Below are positions 32,145-41,857 of a DNA stretch of 61,974 nt, piece after piece. The position numbers and the translations under genes are program-made. This stretch comes from Ligilactobacillus agilis DSM 20509 (GTDB lineage Bacteria > Bacillota > Bacilli > Lactobacillales > Lactobacillaceae): positions 526 to 62,499 of the forward strand of contig NZ_AYYP01000070.1 in assembly GCF_001436215.1 (NCBI RefSeq), read 5' to 3'. Within the stretch, counting starts at the first letter, position 1, and every line of letters begins with the position of its first letter. The notes beneath the pieces are model-generated. The model searched no databases, was not told where the DNA came from, and was given only the letters and a program-made list of their open reading frames with translations.

Positions 32145-33188
32145 ATGAACTATTACTGGCTCTTGTTTTTTGATGCTAATCAGCCTAGACGGCCAGCGGT
32201 TTTGCGTCAACTATTGGCCAACCGTCAGAAGGGCTCGGCCTTATACTTTGGCATGCTAGCTAATTGGTTACAATATATCGGCTTATTTAGCGGTTTTGAT
32301 GAAGCAAAGTTTGACCGCGAAATCCAGCAGCTAGTAACGGCTGCCTATTTAGAAGCGGGTTTAGCTGGATTAACCCTGAGTACCAAGGGAGTGGAATTTA
32401 TAAACGAGAATGATTTGAAATTAGAGCTAGCGCAACCAAAATTATTTCGGATTTTTCCAATGGAACTAGTAGCCAATCTGATTTTATTGGCAGTTCAAGT
32501 CGCTTCGGAGGCCAGTTATCAAAATAAACAGTATTACGTAGTTACTGACAATGTCTACAGCCAATACTTATTTAAACGCTGGCTAACGCAAAGTAATTAC
32601 GGCCTAACTGGACTGCAAGAAGAATTAGTACCTAGTTTAGCAACTTTTTTAGCCAATGAACCACCACAAAAGGCTGCCATTTTTGCCCAAAAATTACGGG
32701 GCCATAATTTTCCGGGGCAAACAAATGAGCAGCTAGCAACTATTTACGGAAAATTCCCATTTGAAATTGAGCAAATTTGGTTAGACCTGCTCAGTAGGTT
32801 TGCTTATTATCTTTACCAAGGCGATGGAAAATTAGCTGAGCTAATGGCCCTAACTCAACCAAACTTTGAGCCAGTACGTGCAAGCAGGTTTAAGACGATT
32901 AACGCTTTTATGGCTGGAAATACTATTAAGGAAATCGCCAGCCACTTGCACATAAAGGAAAATACTGTATTAGATCACCTTTATGAGGCCTACATTTGGC
33001 ATGGAAAACCCGACTTATTAAAACTAGTTTCGGCTAAGGAACAAGAGTTGATGACTAAGTTATTTGTAGAGACAAAGAGTCAAGAAGAGTGGTCCTACCA
33101 AGATTTAGTGGCGGTTCAACCAGAAATTGCCTTTTATAAATTTAGAATCTTTGAGATTGCAAGGGGGCGGAAACGGTGGCAAACTTAG
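32145..33188 (+). CDS. ypbB: YpbB-like helix-turn-helix protein, partner of RecQ
   Basis: A 347-residue soluble protein of the YpbB family, encoded directly before recQ (recS) in many Firmicutes. The only clear domain is the C-terminal helix-turn-helix of the RecQ-associated type: FKTINAFMAGNTIKEIASHLHIKENTVLDHLYEAYI (about 250-285). The N-terminal 240 residues show no motif I know. It overlaps recQ by 13 bases, so the two are coupled and may act together on DNA. Start ATG follows GTTGAGGTG. TATAAT at 32105 may be its promoter. Function is inferred from linkage. Confidence 0.82.
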   Translation: MNYYWLLFFDANQPRRPAVLRQLLANRQKGSALYFGMLANWLQYIGLFSGFDEAKFDREIQQLVTAAYLEAGLAGLTLSTKGVEFINENDLKLELAQPKLFRIFPMELVANLILLAVQVASEASYQNKQYYVVTDNVYSQYLFKRWLTQSNYGLTGLQEELVPSLATFLANEPPQKAAIFAQKLRGHNFPGQTNEQLATIYGKFPFEIEQIWLDLLSRFAYYLYQGDGKLAELMALTQPNFEPVRASRFKTINAFMAGNTIKEIASHLHIKENTVLDHLYEAYIWHGKPDLLKLVSAKEQELMTKLFVETKSQEEWSYQDLVAVQPEIAFYKFRIFEIARGRKRWQT

Positions 33189-34633
33189 AGCAATTTTTAA
33201 AACAAACCTACCATTTTAGCGCCTTTAGGCCGGGCCAAAAAGAAGTCATTAATGCCTTGCTGGCTAAGCAGTCAATGCTGGCAATTTTACCAACCGGTAA
33301 TGGCAAATCTTTATGCTATCAGTTTTATGGACGCTACACCAACAAACGGGTACTGATTGTATCGCCTTTATTATCCCTAATGCAAGATCAAGTTAGTCAA
33401 ATGAAGTACCAAGGTTACCAGCAGGTGATAGCATTGACTTCGGAACAGGATTATTTAACCAGGCAGAAGGTGTTAGCTAATTTAGGAGCCTACCAGTATA
33501 TCTTTTTGGCTCCTGAAATTTTGCAAAATCAACTGGTTAAGCAGGCCCTCCAAACCCTCAAAATAGGTCTGTTAGTTGTGGATGAGGCCCACTGTATTTC
33601 AACTTGGGGGCCTGATTTTCGCCCGGATTACCTGCAACTGGGTAAGTTACAGCGCCTGTTAGGTCAGCCCTTAACCTTAGCTTTAACAGCGACTGCTACG
33701 CCCAAGGTTAAAGAAGATATTTGCCAGCAGCTAGGTTTAAGCAAGGTTTACCAGCGTTCGGTCAACCGGGAAAATATCTACTTAGAAGTCTTGAAGGTGG
33801 CTAGTCAAAGTCAAAAGGATCAAAAATTGCTAGAGTTAGTTAATTACTTACAAGGACCAGGACTAATTTATTTTTCTAGCAAGAAATTAGCTGACCGTTT
33901 AGCTAAGTGGTTGGGGCAACGTAGTCAGTTAAGAGTAGCTGCTTATCATGCGGGGCTTAGCCATTTGGATCGGTATTCGATTCAGCAGCAATTTTTACAA
34001 GGACAGTTAGACTTAGTTTGTGCGACTAGCGCTTTTGGGATGGGGGTTAATAAGGAGGATATTCGCTACGTCATCCACTACCACCTACCTAGTGACTTGA
34101 ATAGTTACGTTCAAGAAATAGGACGGGCTGGGCGGGATGGTAAACAAAGCTGTGCTATTCTTTTATATCAAGCTGGAGATGAATTTATTCAAAGGCAGCT
34201 GCTGGAAAATACGCTACCTGCCCCGCTTGAAATTAGCCAATATTTTATGAGTAAAGCTCAAGGCCAATCTAAAATAAGTTCAGAAAAACAACGGCTCTTA
34301 GCAAGTTTTAATGACCAAGTTGCCGGCGAACAACGGGCGCTAACTTTTTTTGCAGCTAGAAAAAAAGAACGGCTAACAGCACTTAAGCAGATGGCGACCT
34401 ACGCAAAGACCAGTGGCTGCTTGCGACAGTATATTCTAACTTATTTTGCTGAAAAACCTGGGCAGCATAATGACTATAACTGTTGTCACAACGCCGACTA
34501 CTGGCAAACGCTTGCGCAATTAGGCCTAAAAAGAAAATCCCGTGACGAAAGAAGTAATGCTTGGGCAGGCAAATTTGAATACCAAATAATCTTGGCCCAG
34601 TTATTTACCAATTACAACAAATCAGAAGAATAG
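33176..34633 (+). CDS. recQ: RecQ-family ATP-dependent DNA helicase (short RecS type)
   Basis: A 485-residue superfamily 2 helicase that unwinds DNA 3' to 5' in recombinational repair. It has motif 0/I FRPGQKEVINALL and LPTGNGKSLCYQF, the DEAH box VVDEAHCISTWGPDFRPDYLQL, motif III ALTATATPKVKEDI and motif VI QEIGRAGRDGKQS. The zinc-binding cysteines appear near the end (GCLRQYILTYF, YNCCHNADYW). It lacks the winged-helix and HRDC domains of full RecQ, so it corresponds to Bacillus RecS (YpbC). GTG start at 33176 inside ypbB. Confidence 0.94.
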   Translation: MANLEQFLKQTYHFSAFRPGQKEVINALLAKQSMLAILPTGNGKSLCYQFYGRYTNKRVLIVSPLLSLMQDQVSQMKYQGYQQVIALTSEQDYLTRQKVLANLGAYQYIFLAPEILQNQLVKQALQTLKIGLLVVDEAHCISTWGPDFRPDYLQLGKLQRLLGQPLTLALTATATPKVKEDICQQLGLSKVYQRSVNRENIYLEVLKVASQSQKDQKLLELVNYLQGPGLIYFSSKKLADRLAKWLGQRSQLRVAAYHAGLSHLDRYSIQQQFLQGQLDLVCATSAFGMGVNKEDIRYVIHYHLPSDLNSYVQEIGRAGRDGKQSCAILLYQAGDEFIQRQLLENTLPAPLEISQYFMSKAQGQSKISSEKQRLLASFNDQVAGEQRALTFFAARKKERLTALKQMATYAKTSGCLRQYILTYFAEKPGQHNDYNCCHNADYWQTLAQLGLKRKSRDERSNAWAGKFEYQIILAQLFTNYNKSEE

Positions 34634-34708
34634 CCTTTTTAGACTAACAAAAAGATATTAGCTATGGTAAAATAATACGAGTAATACTGTTTAGGAGGAA
34701 AATGAGGT

Positions 34709-35314
34709 ATGACTAGTCATAATAAAAAACCGTGGGAAAATACATTTGAAGATGAAAAAGATTCCAAGGGTAACTATTCTCGCACGGTTAACCGCCGCAA
34801 TACTAAGCGCAATACTGTTTTGACAACGTCATTATTGGTAATCTTTATTGTGCTAATATTGGGAACGATTGGGTTATACTTTGTGTCACAGCGGACGGCT
34901 TCTGAAGAACAAGCAAGCAGTTCAGTTACAATTGCTTCTACTACTAAGAGTATTTCTAGTAAGAAGACAAGCCATAAGGAAAAAAAGACTACAACCAAAG
35001 CTAGCAGTGTAAAGGAAACGGCATCAAGTAGTGAAGCCAGCAGCCAAGCAACCAGTCAAGCCGAGGAAAGTAGCCAAGCGCAAAGTACAGAGTCAGCGCA
35101 AGCAAGTAGCCAGCAAGAGCAAAGTCAAGCAGAGTCAAGCAGCCAAGAGCAATCTTCTCAAGAAGCTGCTTCTTATGCAACGGTTGGGGCTGGCCAAGGG
35201 ATTTACCGGGTGGCCGCTAATAACGGTTTAAGTATTTCTGAATTGTTACAACTCAATCCAGGTTTATCTGCTAACTCAACCTTAACACCCGGGCAAACTG
35301 TAAGGGTTAAGTAA
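34709..35314 (+). CDS. ypbE: Membrane-anchored LysM-domain protein (YpbE-like)
   Basis: A 201-residue cell-envelope protein. A basic cytoplasmic start (about 1-35) leads into one transmembrane helix (TVLTTSLLVIFIVLILGTIGLYFV). Then comes a serine/glutamine-rich low-complexity stretch of roughly 90 residues, and a C-terminal LysM domain (GIYRVAANNGLSISELLQLNPGLSANSTLTPGQTVRVK) that binds peptidoglycan. Bacillus YpbE has the same design and lies in the same neighbourhood after recS. Role unknown, presumably wall-linked. TTAGGAGGAAAATGAGGT precedes the ATG. Confidence 0.88.
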   Translation: MTSHNKKPWENTFEDEKDSKGNYSRTVNRRNTKRNTVLTTSLLVIFIVLILGTIGLYFVSQRTASEEQASSSVTIASTTKSISSKKTSHKEKKTTTKASSVKETASSSEASSQATSQAEESSQAQSTESAQASSQQEQSQAESSSQEQSSQEAASYATVGAGQGIYRVAANNGLSISELLQLNPGLSANSTLTPGQTVRVK

Positions 35315-35343
35315 TAAATTAGATAAATAATATTAAACAAAAA

Positions 35344-35373
35344 GCGAGGATGCTAGTCAGCCTCGATTTTTTT
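35344..35373 (+). terminator. Terminator between ypbE and cmk
   Basis: GCGAGG and CCTCG, with an inner CTAG/loop, pair and are followed by seven T. Confidence 0.82.
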
Positions 35374-35390
35374 ATGAGGGGTTATTTTTT

Positions 35391-36068
35391 ATGAAGAAAA
35401 AATTACAAATTGCAATTGATGGACCCGCTTCTGCCGGGAAGAGCACGGTGGCTAAATTGGTGGCAACCAAATTAGGTTATATCTACTGTGATACCGGCGC
35501 AATGTACCGGGCGGTAACCTATGCTGCCATTCAAGCTAAGGTTGCCTTAGATGATGACCAAAAGTTAGCCGAACTGCTGACTGATTTAACTATTGAATTT
35601 ATACCCGGTCAACCAGAGCAAAAAGTAATTGTTAACGGGCAAGATGCTACTAAGCAAATTCGGATGCCAGAAGTTACCAATAATGTGTCAGTAGTAGCAG
35701 CCCAAAAGAGCGTCCGGGCTGATTTGACTAAACGGCAACAAGAAATAGCAGCTGCCGGTGGAATTGTCATGGATGGACGTGATATTGGCACCACGGTACT
35801 ACCAACTGCTGAGGTGAAAATTTTCCTAATTGCTTCCGTTGAACAACGGGCACTAAGACGCTACAAGGAAAATATTGCCAAGGGGATTAATACTCCGTTA
35901 GCACAGCTAGAAGAAGAAATTGCCCAACGGGATTATAAGGATTCGCACAGAGAAATTTCTCCTCTAACTAAGGCAAGTGACGCAGTAGAACTAGATACAA
36001 CTCCATTGAGTATTGATGAGGTAGTCGCTGCGATAATGGCAATAATCGAAAAAAAGCAAGCCAATTAA
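35391..36068 (+). CDS. cmk: Cytidylate kinase
   Basis: A 225-residue cytosolic kinase converting CMP and dCMP to the diphosphates with ATP. The P-loop is [19 protein letters not shown] (7-25); [15 protein letters not shown], the substrate-binding block [19 protein letters not shown] and the lid region [26 protein letters not shown] are all in place. The length is standard. It is followed by rpsA and der, the common Firmicutes order. Confidence 0.97.
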   Translation: MKKKLQIAIDGPASAGKSTVAKLVATKLGYIYCDTGAMYRAVTYAAIQAKVALDDDQKLAELLTDLTIEFIPGQPEQKVIVNGQDATKQIRMPEVTNNVSVVAAQKSVRADLTKRQQEIAAAGGIVMDGRDIGTTVLPTAEVKIFLIASVEQRALRRYKENIAKGINTPLAQLEEEIAQRDYKDSHREISPLTKASDAVELDTTPLSIDEVVAAIMAIIEKKQAN

Positions 36069-36143
36069 TAGTTTTGACTGGAATTTTATATAATAATACG
36101 TTAAAATGTAATTTAGAGTTAGTCGTTAAGGAGGACATTGTCC

Positions 36144-37325
36144 ATGAGTGATACAGAAGCAAAAGATTTATTAGCAGCTTTAGATAGCGTACAAGAGGTG
36201 AAAATTGGAGACGTAGTTAAGGGTGAAGTTTTAGCCTTCGATGATTCCAAGCAAGCCATTATCGGAATTGAAAACGCTGGGGTTGAAGGAGTTGTTCCTG
36301 CACGTGAATTAAGTGTTAAGGAAGACGAATTACACGTTGGCGACACCTTAGAATTAGTAGTTATTTCTAAGATTGGTTCTGACAAGGAAGGCGGTTCATA
36401 CCTCTTATCCCAACGCCGCTTAGAAGCACGTAAGGTTTGGGATAACATTGAAAAGAAATTTGAAGCAGGTCAAACAATCACTGCTCCTGTTACTCAAGTC
36501 GTTAAGGGTGGTTTAGTAGTAGATGCCGGCGTGCGTGGCTTCGTACCAGCTTCAATGGTATCTGACCACTTTGTTGAAGATTTAAACCAATTCAAGGGTC
36601 AAGAATTAGAATTTAAGATTGTTGAAATCGAACCAAGTGAAAACCGCTTAATCTTATCTCGCCGTGAATTAGTTAAGGCTGAACGTCAAGCTAAGAAGGA
36701 AGCTGTGATGGCTAAATTAGTTGTTGGTGACGTAGTTGAAGGTAAGGTTGCTCGTTTAACTAACTTTGGGGCCTTCATTGACTTAGGTGGAGTTGACGGT
36801 TTAGTTCACGTTTCAGAAATTGCCTTTGAACGTGTAGATAAGCCAGCAGATGTATTGAAGGTTGGCCAAGATGTTAAGGTTAAAGTTTTAGCAGTAGACG
36901 CTGACAAAGACCGGATTTCTCTTTCAATCAAGCAAACTTTACCACAACCATGGGACAAGGTAGCAGAAGAAGTTGCTGAAGGTGATGTTTTAGACGGAAC
37001 TGTTAAACGCCTTACTAGCTTTGGGGCCTTTGTTGAAGTCTTCCCAGGGGTTGAAGGTTTAGTTCACATTTCACAAATTTCACACAAGCACATTGCAACT
37101 CCAAATGAAGTTTTGGAATCTGGTCAAGAAGTTAAAGTTAAGGTCTTGTCAGTTAATGCAAGTGACCACCGTTTAGCTTTATCAATCAAGGCTTTACAAG
37201 AAAAGCCAGCAGTTGAAAAGAAGGAAGCTGCACCTAAGGCTGAAGAAAAGGTTACTTTACCAGAAGAAGAAACTGGTTTTACTTTAGGTGACCTTGTTGG
37301 TGATGAATTAAAGAACAACGACTAA
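36144..37325 (+). CDS. rpsA: 30S ribosomal protein S1 homologue
   Basis: A 393-residue RNA-binding protein with four S1 domains, at about 15-90, 105-175, 190-265 and 275-350. The third and fourth are the most regular (VVEGKVARLTNFGAFIDLGG, LDGTVKRLTSFGAFVEVFPG). The tail is acidic and lysine/alanine rich. In Firmicutes this shorter S1 (YpfD) helps translation initiation on some mRNAs. I start it at ATG 36144, nine bases after AAGGAGG, rather than at TTG 36138. Codon use is strongly biased, as expected of a highly expressed gene. Confidence 0.94.
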   Translation: MSDTEAKDLLAALDSVQEVKIGDVVKGEVLAFDDSKQAIIGIENAGVEGVVPARELSVKEDELHVGDTLELVVISKIGSDKEGGSYLLSQRRLEARKVWDNIEKKFEAGQTITAPVTQVVKGGLVVDAGVRGFVPASMVSDHFVEDLNQFKGQELEFKIVEIEPSENRLILSRRELVKAERQAKKEAVMAKLVVGDVVEGKVARLTNFGAFIDLGGVDGLVHVSEIAFERVDKPADVLKVGQDVKVKVLAVDADKDRISLSIKQTLPQPWDKVAEEVAEGDVLDGTVKRLTSFGAFVEVFPGVEGLVHISQISHKHIATPNEVLESGQEVKVKVLSVNASDHRLALSIKALQEKPAVEKKEAAPKAEEKVTLPEEETGFTLGDLVGDELKNND

Positions 37326-37414
37326 GTTTTATTTAGTTGATATTTTTGGCTGGCCCGAAAGTCTTACCTTTGGGTCAGTTTTTTATTGAGATTAGAAAGA
37401 AAAGAGGGGATCTA

Positions 37415-38725
37415 ATGGCAAATCCAGTTGTAGCGATTGTTGGGCGGCCTAATGTTGGTAAGTCAACCATCTTTAATCGAATTGCAGGGCAAAGAATTTC
37501 AATTGTCGAAGATATTCCAGGCGTTACTCGTGACCGCATCTACGCCAAAAGCGAGTGGATGGGGCAAAAGTTTAACATGATAGACACAGGTGGAATTGAT
37601 ATCGGCGATGAACCATTTGTGACGCAAATTACTGAACAAGCTCAAATCGCAATTGAAGAAGCAGACGTGATTGTCTTCTTAGTTTCAGCTAAAGAAGGTG
37701 TGACCGATGCAGATGAAAAAGTAGCACGAATTTTATATCAAACCGATAAGCCGGTAATTTTGGCTGTAAACAAGGTAGATAACCCAGAGTTGCGGGCCGA
37801 AATCTATGATTTTTATTCACTTGGTTTTGGCGATCCCGTTCCAGTTTCAGGTACGCACGGAATCGGGACCGGTGATTTATTGGACTTAATTTGTAAAGCT
37901 TTCCCAAAAAGAGAAGCGGTAACAGAAGATCAGACTGTCAAGTTCAGCTTTATTGGCCGGCCTAACGTGGGTAAATCCTCCTTGGTAAACGCAATTTTAG
38001 GAGAAAATCGGGTGATTGTTTCAAATATTGAAGGAACAACCCGGGATGCTATTGATACTAAATTTGTTACGGAAGATGATACCGAGTTTACCATGATTGA
38101 TACTGCCGGAATTCGGAAAAAAGGAAAAGTCTACGAATCAACGGAAAAATATTCGGTCTTAAGGGCCTTACAAGCAATAGATCGCTCGGACGTTGTCTGC
38201 GTAGTTTTAAATGCCGAAGAAGGAATCAGAGAGCAAGATAAGCACGTTGCTGGCTATGCCCATGAGGCAGGGCGGGGGATTATCATTGTCGTAAATAAAT
38301 GGGATACTTTGAAAAAAGATAACCATACCATGAAAGACTTTGAGAACTTAATTCGCCAAGAGTTCCAATACTTATCTTATGCGCCAATTATTTTTGTTTC
38401 TGCTAAAACGAAACAAAGGTTAGCCAACCTACCTGCTTTAATCAAGCGGGTTAACGCTAACCACGAGCGGCGGATTGCTTCGGCGGTCTTAAATGACGTT
38501 GTTATGGACGCAATCGCACATAATCCGACTCCAACTGACAATGGGAAGAGATTGCGGGTTTATTATGCAACTCAGGTGGCCGTTAAACCACCAACTTTTG
38601 TGATTTTTGTCAACGACCCTGAATTAATGCATTTTTCTTATGAACGCTTTTTAGAAAATCAAATTCGAGCTGCCTTTGACTTTGAAGGAACACCAATCCA
38701 CCTCATTGAACGGCGGCGCAAATAA
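37415..38725 (+). CDS. der: Ribosome biogenesis GTPase Der (EngA)
   Basis: A 436-residue GTPase with two tandem G domains and a KH-like C-terminal domain, needed for 50S subunit assembly. P-loops are [14 protein letters not shown] and [14 protein letters not shown]; the specificity motifs are NKVDN and NKWDT. The C-terminus has [21 protein letters not shown] and [15 protein letters not shown] 37415 is preceded by AAGAGGGGAT; the open frame extends 26 codons upstream, but those have no family likeness. Length is exactly typical. Confidence 0.97.
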   Translation: MANPVVAIVGRPNVGKSTIFNRIAGQRISIVEDIPGVTRDRIYAKSEWMGQKFNMIDTGGIDIGDEPFVTQITEQAQIAIEEADVIVFLVSAKEGVTDADEKVARILYQTDKPVILAVNKVDNPELRAEIYDFYSLGFGDPVPVSGTHGIGTGDLLDLICKAFPKREAVTEDQTVKFSFIGRPNVGKSSLVNAILGENRVIVSNIEGTTRDAIDTKFVTEDDTEFTMIDTAGIRKKGKVYESTEKYSVLRALQAIDRSDVVCVVLNAEEGIREQDKHVAGYAHEAGRGIIIVVNKWDTLKKDNHTMKDFENLIRQEFQYLSYAPIIFVSAKTKQRLANLPALIKRVNANHERRIASAVLNDVVMDAIAHNPTPTDNGKRLRVYYATQVAVKPPTFVIFVNDPELMHFSYERFLENQIRAAFDFEGTPIHLIERRRK

Positions 38726-38843
38726 TTTTCATGTGATCGTTTTCTTTTGCTTAACTTAAACGGAACAAAAATTTGCCTGTTTAGGATAAAATCATAAAAA
38801 AACCTTGTTATATCAAGCTTTATATGGTATTTTATTAATTGAG

Positions 38844-38915
38844 CAATGATTGTTGGTCATTGTTTCAACTCGTGCGGATTTTCCGTAGAGTATTTTTAAA
38901 CATGGTCATCCATGT
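38844..38915 (+). promoter_or_regulatory. Three consecutive hairpins in the hup leader
   Basis: Three short inverted repeats follow one another just before the hup ribosome-binding site: CAATGA/TCATTG (38844-38862), CTC-CGGA/TCCG-GAG (38869-38890) and ACATGG/CCATGT (38900-38915). None has a T run, so they are not terminators. They may stabilise the abundant hup mRNA or control its translation. Confidence 0.6.
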
Positions 38916-38941
38916 ATTTTCGCTTCAAGGAGGTGAAACAT

Positions 38942-39217
38942 ATGGCAAACAAAGCACAATTGATCGAAAACGTTGCTGAAAAGACTGGTTTAACTAAGAA
39001 GGACGCAACTGTTGCAGTTGACGCTGTTTTTGGTTCAATCCAAGATTTTCTTAAGGATGGCGAAAAAGTTCAATTAATCGGTTTTGGTAACTTCGAAGTA
39101 CGCGAACGCGCTGCTCGTAAAGGCCGTAACCCACAAACTGGGGCAGAAATTGAAATTCCTGCAAGCAAGGTACCTGCATTCAAACCAGGTAAGGCTTTAA
39201 AGGACGCTGTTAAATAA
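38942..39217 (+). CDS. hup: DNA-binding protein HU
   Basis: A 91-residue nucleoid protein that bends and compacts DNA as a dimer. The sequence is typical of [50 protein letters not shown] in the DNA-binding arm, and [15 protein letters not shown] at the end. ATG 38942 follows AAGGAGGTGAAACAT; ten additional in-frame codons upstream overlap this site and the third leader hairpin. Codon use suggests high expression. It has a strong terminator. Confidence 0.97.
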   Translation: MANKAQLIENVAEKTGLTKKDATVAVDAVFGSIQDFLKDGEKVQLIGFGNFEVRERAARKGRNPQTGAEIEIPASKVPAFKPGKALKDAVK

Positions 39218-39235
39218 GCATGCATTTAATTGCAT

Positions 39236-39276
39236 AAGGAGGGGGTCATGCCGCTGGCATGGCCCCCTTAATTTTT
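39236..39276 (+). terminator. Terminator after hup
   Basis: AAGGAGGGGGTCATGCC pairs with GGCATGGCCCCCTT over a three- to four-base loop, followed by AATTTTT. Confidence 0.93.
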
Positions 39277-39292
39277 GGATCAAGGAGGAATT

Positions 39293-40558
39293 ATGATGAC
39301 TTATTCTGAAGAAACCCTCGAGTTACTTGCAAATGGCCAATATGAAGAGGCTAAAAAGAAATTTGCTTGGGCTTTGCGTAAGGATGACGATGACATGCTT
39401 TATAGCTTAGCAGAGGAACTGTATTCGTTAGGATTTAGCACGATGTCCAAGCGGGCTTACCAAAAGCTATTGGAGCGTTATCCTAATGAAGATGGTTTAA
39501 AAACAGCCTTAGCTGATATTGCTATTGGTGAAGGTAATGATGACGAAGCTTTAACCTATTTAGCTGATATTGCTCCTGAGTCTGAAGCATACGTTGAAGC
39601 CTTACTTGTCAGTGCTGATTTATATCAAACTCAAGGGATGTTTGAAGTTAGTGAACAAAAACTACTGGAGGCATACCGCTTGGCTCCAACTGAAGAGGTA
39701 ATTTGGTTTGCCTTGGCCGAATTTTATTATAATATCAAGAAATACGAACAGGCGACTAAGTTTTATTTGGAATTAATTAAGGCTGGAACGTTTGAACTAG
39801 CAAAGGTTAACCTGGTACAACGTCTAGGGGTTGCTTATGCTTCTGACGGGCATTTTGAACAGGCTTTAGGTTACTTAGAGCAAATTCCTAAGGAAAAATT
39901 AGACCCAGACACTAGTTTCCAACTAGGTTTTACCTACCAACAGTTGGGTAAAAATGAGGAGGCTAAAAAACAGTATTCAGCCCTCCGTGAAACCAATCCA
40001 GATTATGCGACCCTTTATCCTGCCCTAGCCGAAGTTTTGGCAACCGAAGGAAATTACGCGCAAGCTTTAATCACGGTGCAAGAAGGGCTGGGGGTTGATG
40101 AATACAACCCTAATCTCTACCAACAGGCAGCTGACTATGCTCAAAAACTAGGGCAAGCTGCTAAAGCCAGTGATTATTTAAAGGAAGCTCTAGCCTTGGA
40201 ACCAGACAATATGACCTTGGTTTTAAAACTCAGCAACCTTTACCTGTTATTGGGGCGCGATGAAGATAATATCGCCTTTTTGAAACGTTATTTAGCAAGT
40301 AACGAAAGTGATGGCCAATTATATTGGAACCTGGGTAAGGCCTATGCAAATCTAGATGACTATCAAGCAGCCTTAGAATATTATGATGCCGCCTACCAAG
40401 AGTTAGACAAGAACAGTAGCTTTTTACGTGATGCAAGTTTCTTCTATCGAAATGCGGGTCAGGCTAAGCAGGCCTTGACGGCGGTTAAGAGCTATTTGGA
40501 AACTAACCCTAGCGATGGAGAAATGTTAGAGTTAGAATCTGAGCTGGAAAATTGGTAA
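39293..40558 (+). CDS. Tetratricopeptide-repeat protein (YpiA-like)
   Basis: A 422-residue soluble protein made almost entirely of TPR helices, for example YEEAKKKFAWALRKDDDD, GHFEQALGYLEQIPKEKLDPD, GNYAQALITVQEGLGVDEYNP, AAKASDYLKEALALEPDN and DDYQAALEYYDAAYQELDKNS. Such repeats are scaffolds for protein contacts. Bacillus YpiA, also acidic and TPR-built, is in the same region downstream of hbs. Start is ATG 39293 (or 39296) after AAGGAGG. Role is unknown beyond a likely adaptor function. Confidence 0.88.
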   Translation: MMTYSEETLELLANGQYEEAKKKFAWALRKDDDDMLYSLAEELYSLGFSTMSKRAYQKLLERYPNEDGLKTALADIAIGEGNDDEALTYLADIAPESEAYVEALLVSADLYQTQGMFEVSEQKLLEAYRLAPTEEVIWFALAEFYYNIKKYEQATKFYLELIKAGTFELAKVNLVQRLGVAYASDGHFEQALGYLEQIPKEKLDPDTSFQLGFTYQQLGKNEEAKKQYSALRETNPDYATLYPALAEVLATEGNYAQALITVQEGLGVDEYNPNLYQQAADYAQKLGQAAKASDYLKEALALEPDNMTLVLKLSNLYLLLGRDEDNIAFLKRYLASNESDGQLYWNLGKAYANLDDYQAALEYYDAAYQELDKNSSFLRDASFFYRNAGQAKQALTAVKSYLETNPSDGEMLELESELENW

Positions 40559-40852
40559 CAAGGTAAAAACTAGTGCGCTGACCGCTAATTCCCATTGAGT
40601 GTCTAAAGATTCCTTAGCTTTAAAATTTTAGTAAATATTTTTATGAGGTAATTACTAGCTTGAAGTTATTATTAGGCTTTAGCAGTTTAATTAGTTCTTG
40701 TAAAAAATACCTTTACTTAATCTAAATATATTTTAATTGTTTTGGAAAAAATTAGAAAAACCTATTGTAACTTAGTATCGTTATGGGTTATCATGGTTTA
40801 TGTAATGATTAATCTATAGTTATATATGATTAAGAGGGGAGATTGAAGAACC
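40559..40852 (+). other. Intergenic region upstream of the LysR gene
   Basis: This 294-bp AT-rich stretch has no gene or strong hairpin that I can find. TTGTAA and TTATCA are about 17 bp apart near 40768-40796 and may be a weak promoter for the LysR gene. No LysR operator stands out. Confidence 0.4.
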
Positions 40853-41818
40853 ATGAAGACAAAGCAAGAAAATATATTTTCTTCTAAGACCCTGAGCTAC
40901 TTTTTGCAACTAGCTGAAACAATGAGTTACACTCAAGCGGCTCAAATTTTAGGCATAACACAGCCTGCCCTAACCCAGCAAATAAAGAAGTTGGAACGCA
41001 CGGTAGGAGCGCCACTTTTTTATTCAATTGGTAAAAAACTACACCTATCAGACGCTGGTTATACCATGCTTGATGCAACCCACCAAATTTATGAGACATT
41101 AAACCGGGCGACCGATGAAATCCAACAATCAACCAGTGCAACTCAAGGTGAAATCAATATTGGGCTGTTGGCTTCGATTGAGGTGAGTGTCTTTACCGAC
41201 TTTGCCATTAAGTATTTCGAAGAAAATAACGGAATCAAATTAACGATTCATAGTTTGACTAGAAAAGAAATTTGGGAACGGTTAGAAAATAATACGATTG
41301 ATTTGGCCGTAATGTACTTACCAGATGAAAGTATTAAGAACTGGAAGCCTTATGAATCTAAGCGTATTTTAACGGAAGACTTACTCTTCTTGCATGCTGA
41401 AGACAAATTAGCTAAGCGGCGGCGTGTAAAGATGAAGGAAACCTTAAATAATAAGTGGGTGACTTACCCACCTCAATACTACTTGAACGACTTGATTAGG
41501 GAGTCTTATAAGAATGCCTTAGTTGATAAACCAATCAGCGTAGCTCACTTCACTAAGCCTGCGCAAATCTTTAATTTTGCTAAGGAAACCAACGTTTATA
41601 CTGCTTTGCCAAGTTCCTTTGTAACAGCTCATAACAGTGCGATGAACGGACTAAAGACAGCTTTATTCGAACCAGAAGTCAAATTTGATATGTCCTTTGT
41701 CTTTTGGAAGGGGAAAGATCAGATTCCACGTATTGAGAGCTTTTTATATGCATTTGAACGCTACTTAAGTCAAAAAGATTATGTTAGCCGCTTGACAGAA
41801 ATCAGTGAAAAGTATTAA
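40853..41818 (+). CDS. LysR-family transcriptional regulator
   Basis: A 321-residue regulator. The N-terminal winged helix-turn-helix is standard (SYTQAAQILGITQPALTQQIKKLERTVGAPLFYSIGKKLHLSDAG, about 24-68), then a linker helix and the two-lobe effector domain (GEINIGLLASIEVSVFTDFA onward). The effector cannot be deduced. LysR genes often regulate a divergent neighbour, but here the upstream gene points the same way, so the target is unclear. The ribosome-binding site AGGGGAG is about twelve bases from ATG. Confidence 0.9.
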   Translation: MKTKQENIFSSKTLSYFLQLAETMSYTQAAQILGITQPALTQQIKKLERTVGAPLFYSIGKKLHLSDAGYTMLDATHQIYETLNRATDEIQQSTSATQGEINIGLLASIEVSVFTDFAIKYFEENNGIKLTIHSLTRKEIWERLENNTIDLAVMYLPDESIKNWKPYESKRILTEDLLFLHAEDKLAKRRRVKMKETLNNKWVTYPPQYYLNDLIRESYKNALVDKPISVAHFTKPAQIFNFAKETNVYTALPSSFVTAHNSAMNGLKTALFEPEVKFDMSFVFWKGKDQIPRIESFLYAFERYLSQKDYVSRLTEISEKY

Positions 41819-41857
41819 CTACTATATAGAGATATTTTTAGATAGGAGTTCTGAAAA

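Noticed and set aside
34990-35180. Serine/glutamine-rich repeats in the LysM protein as an adhesin repeat region.
   Set aside because: The stretch is low-complexity and irregular, with no LPXTG anchor and no defined repeat unit.
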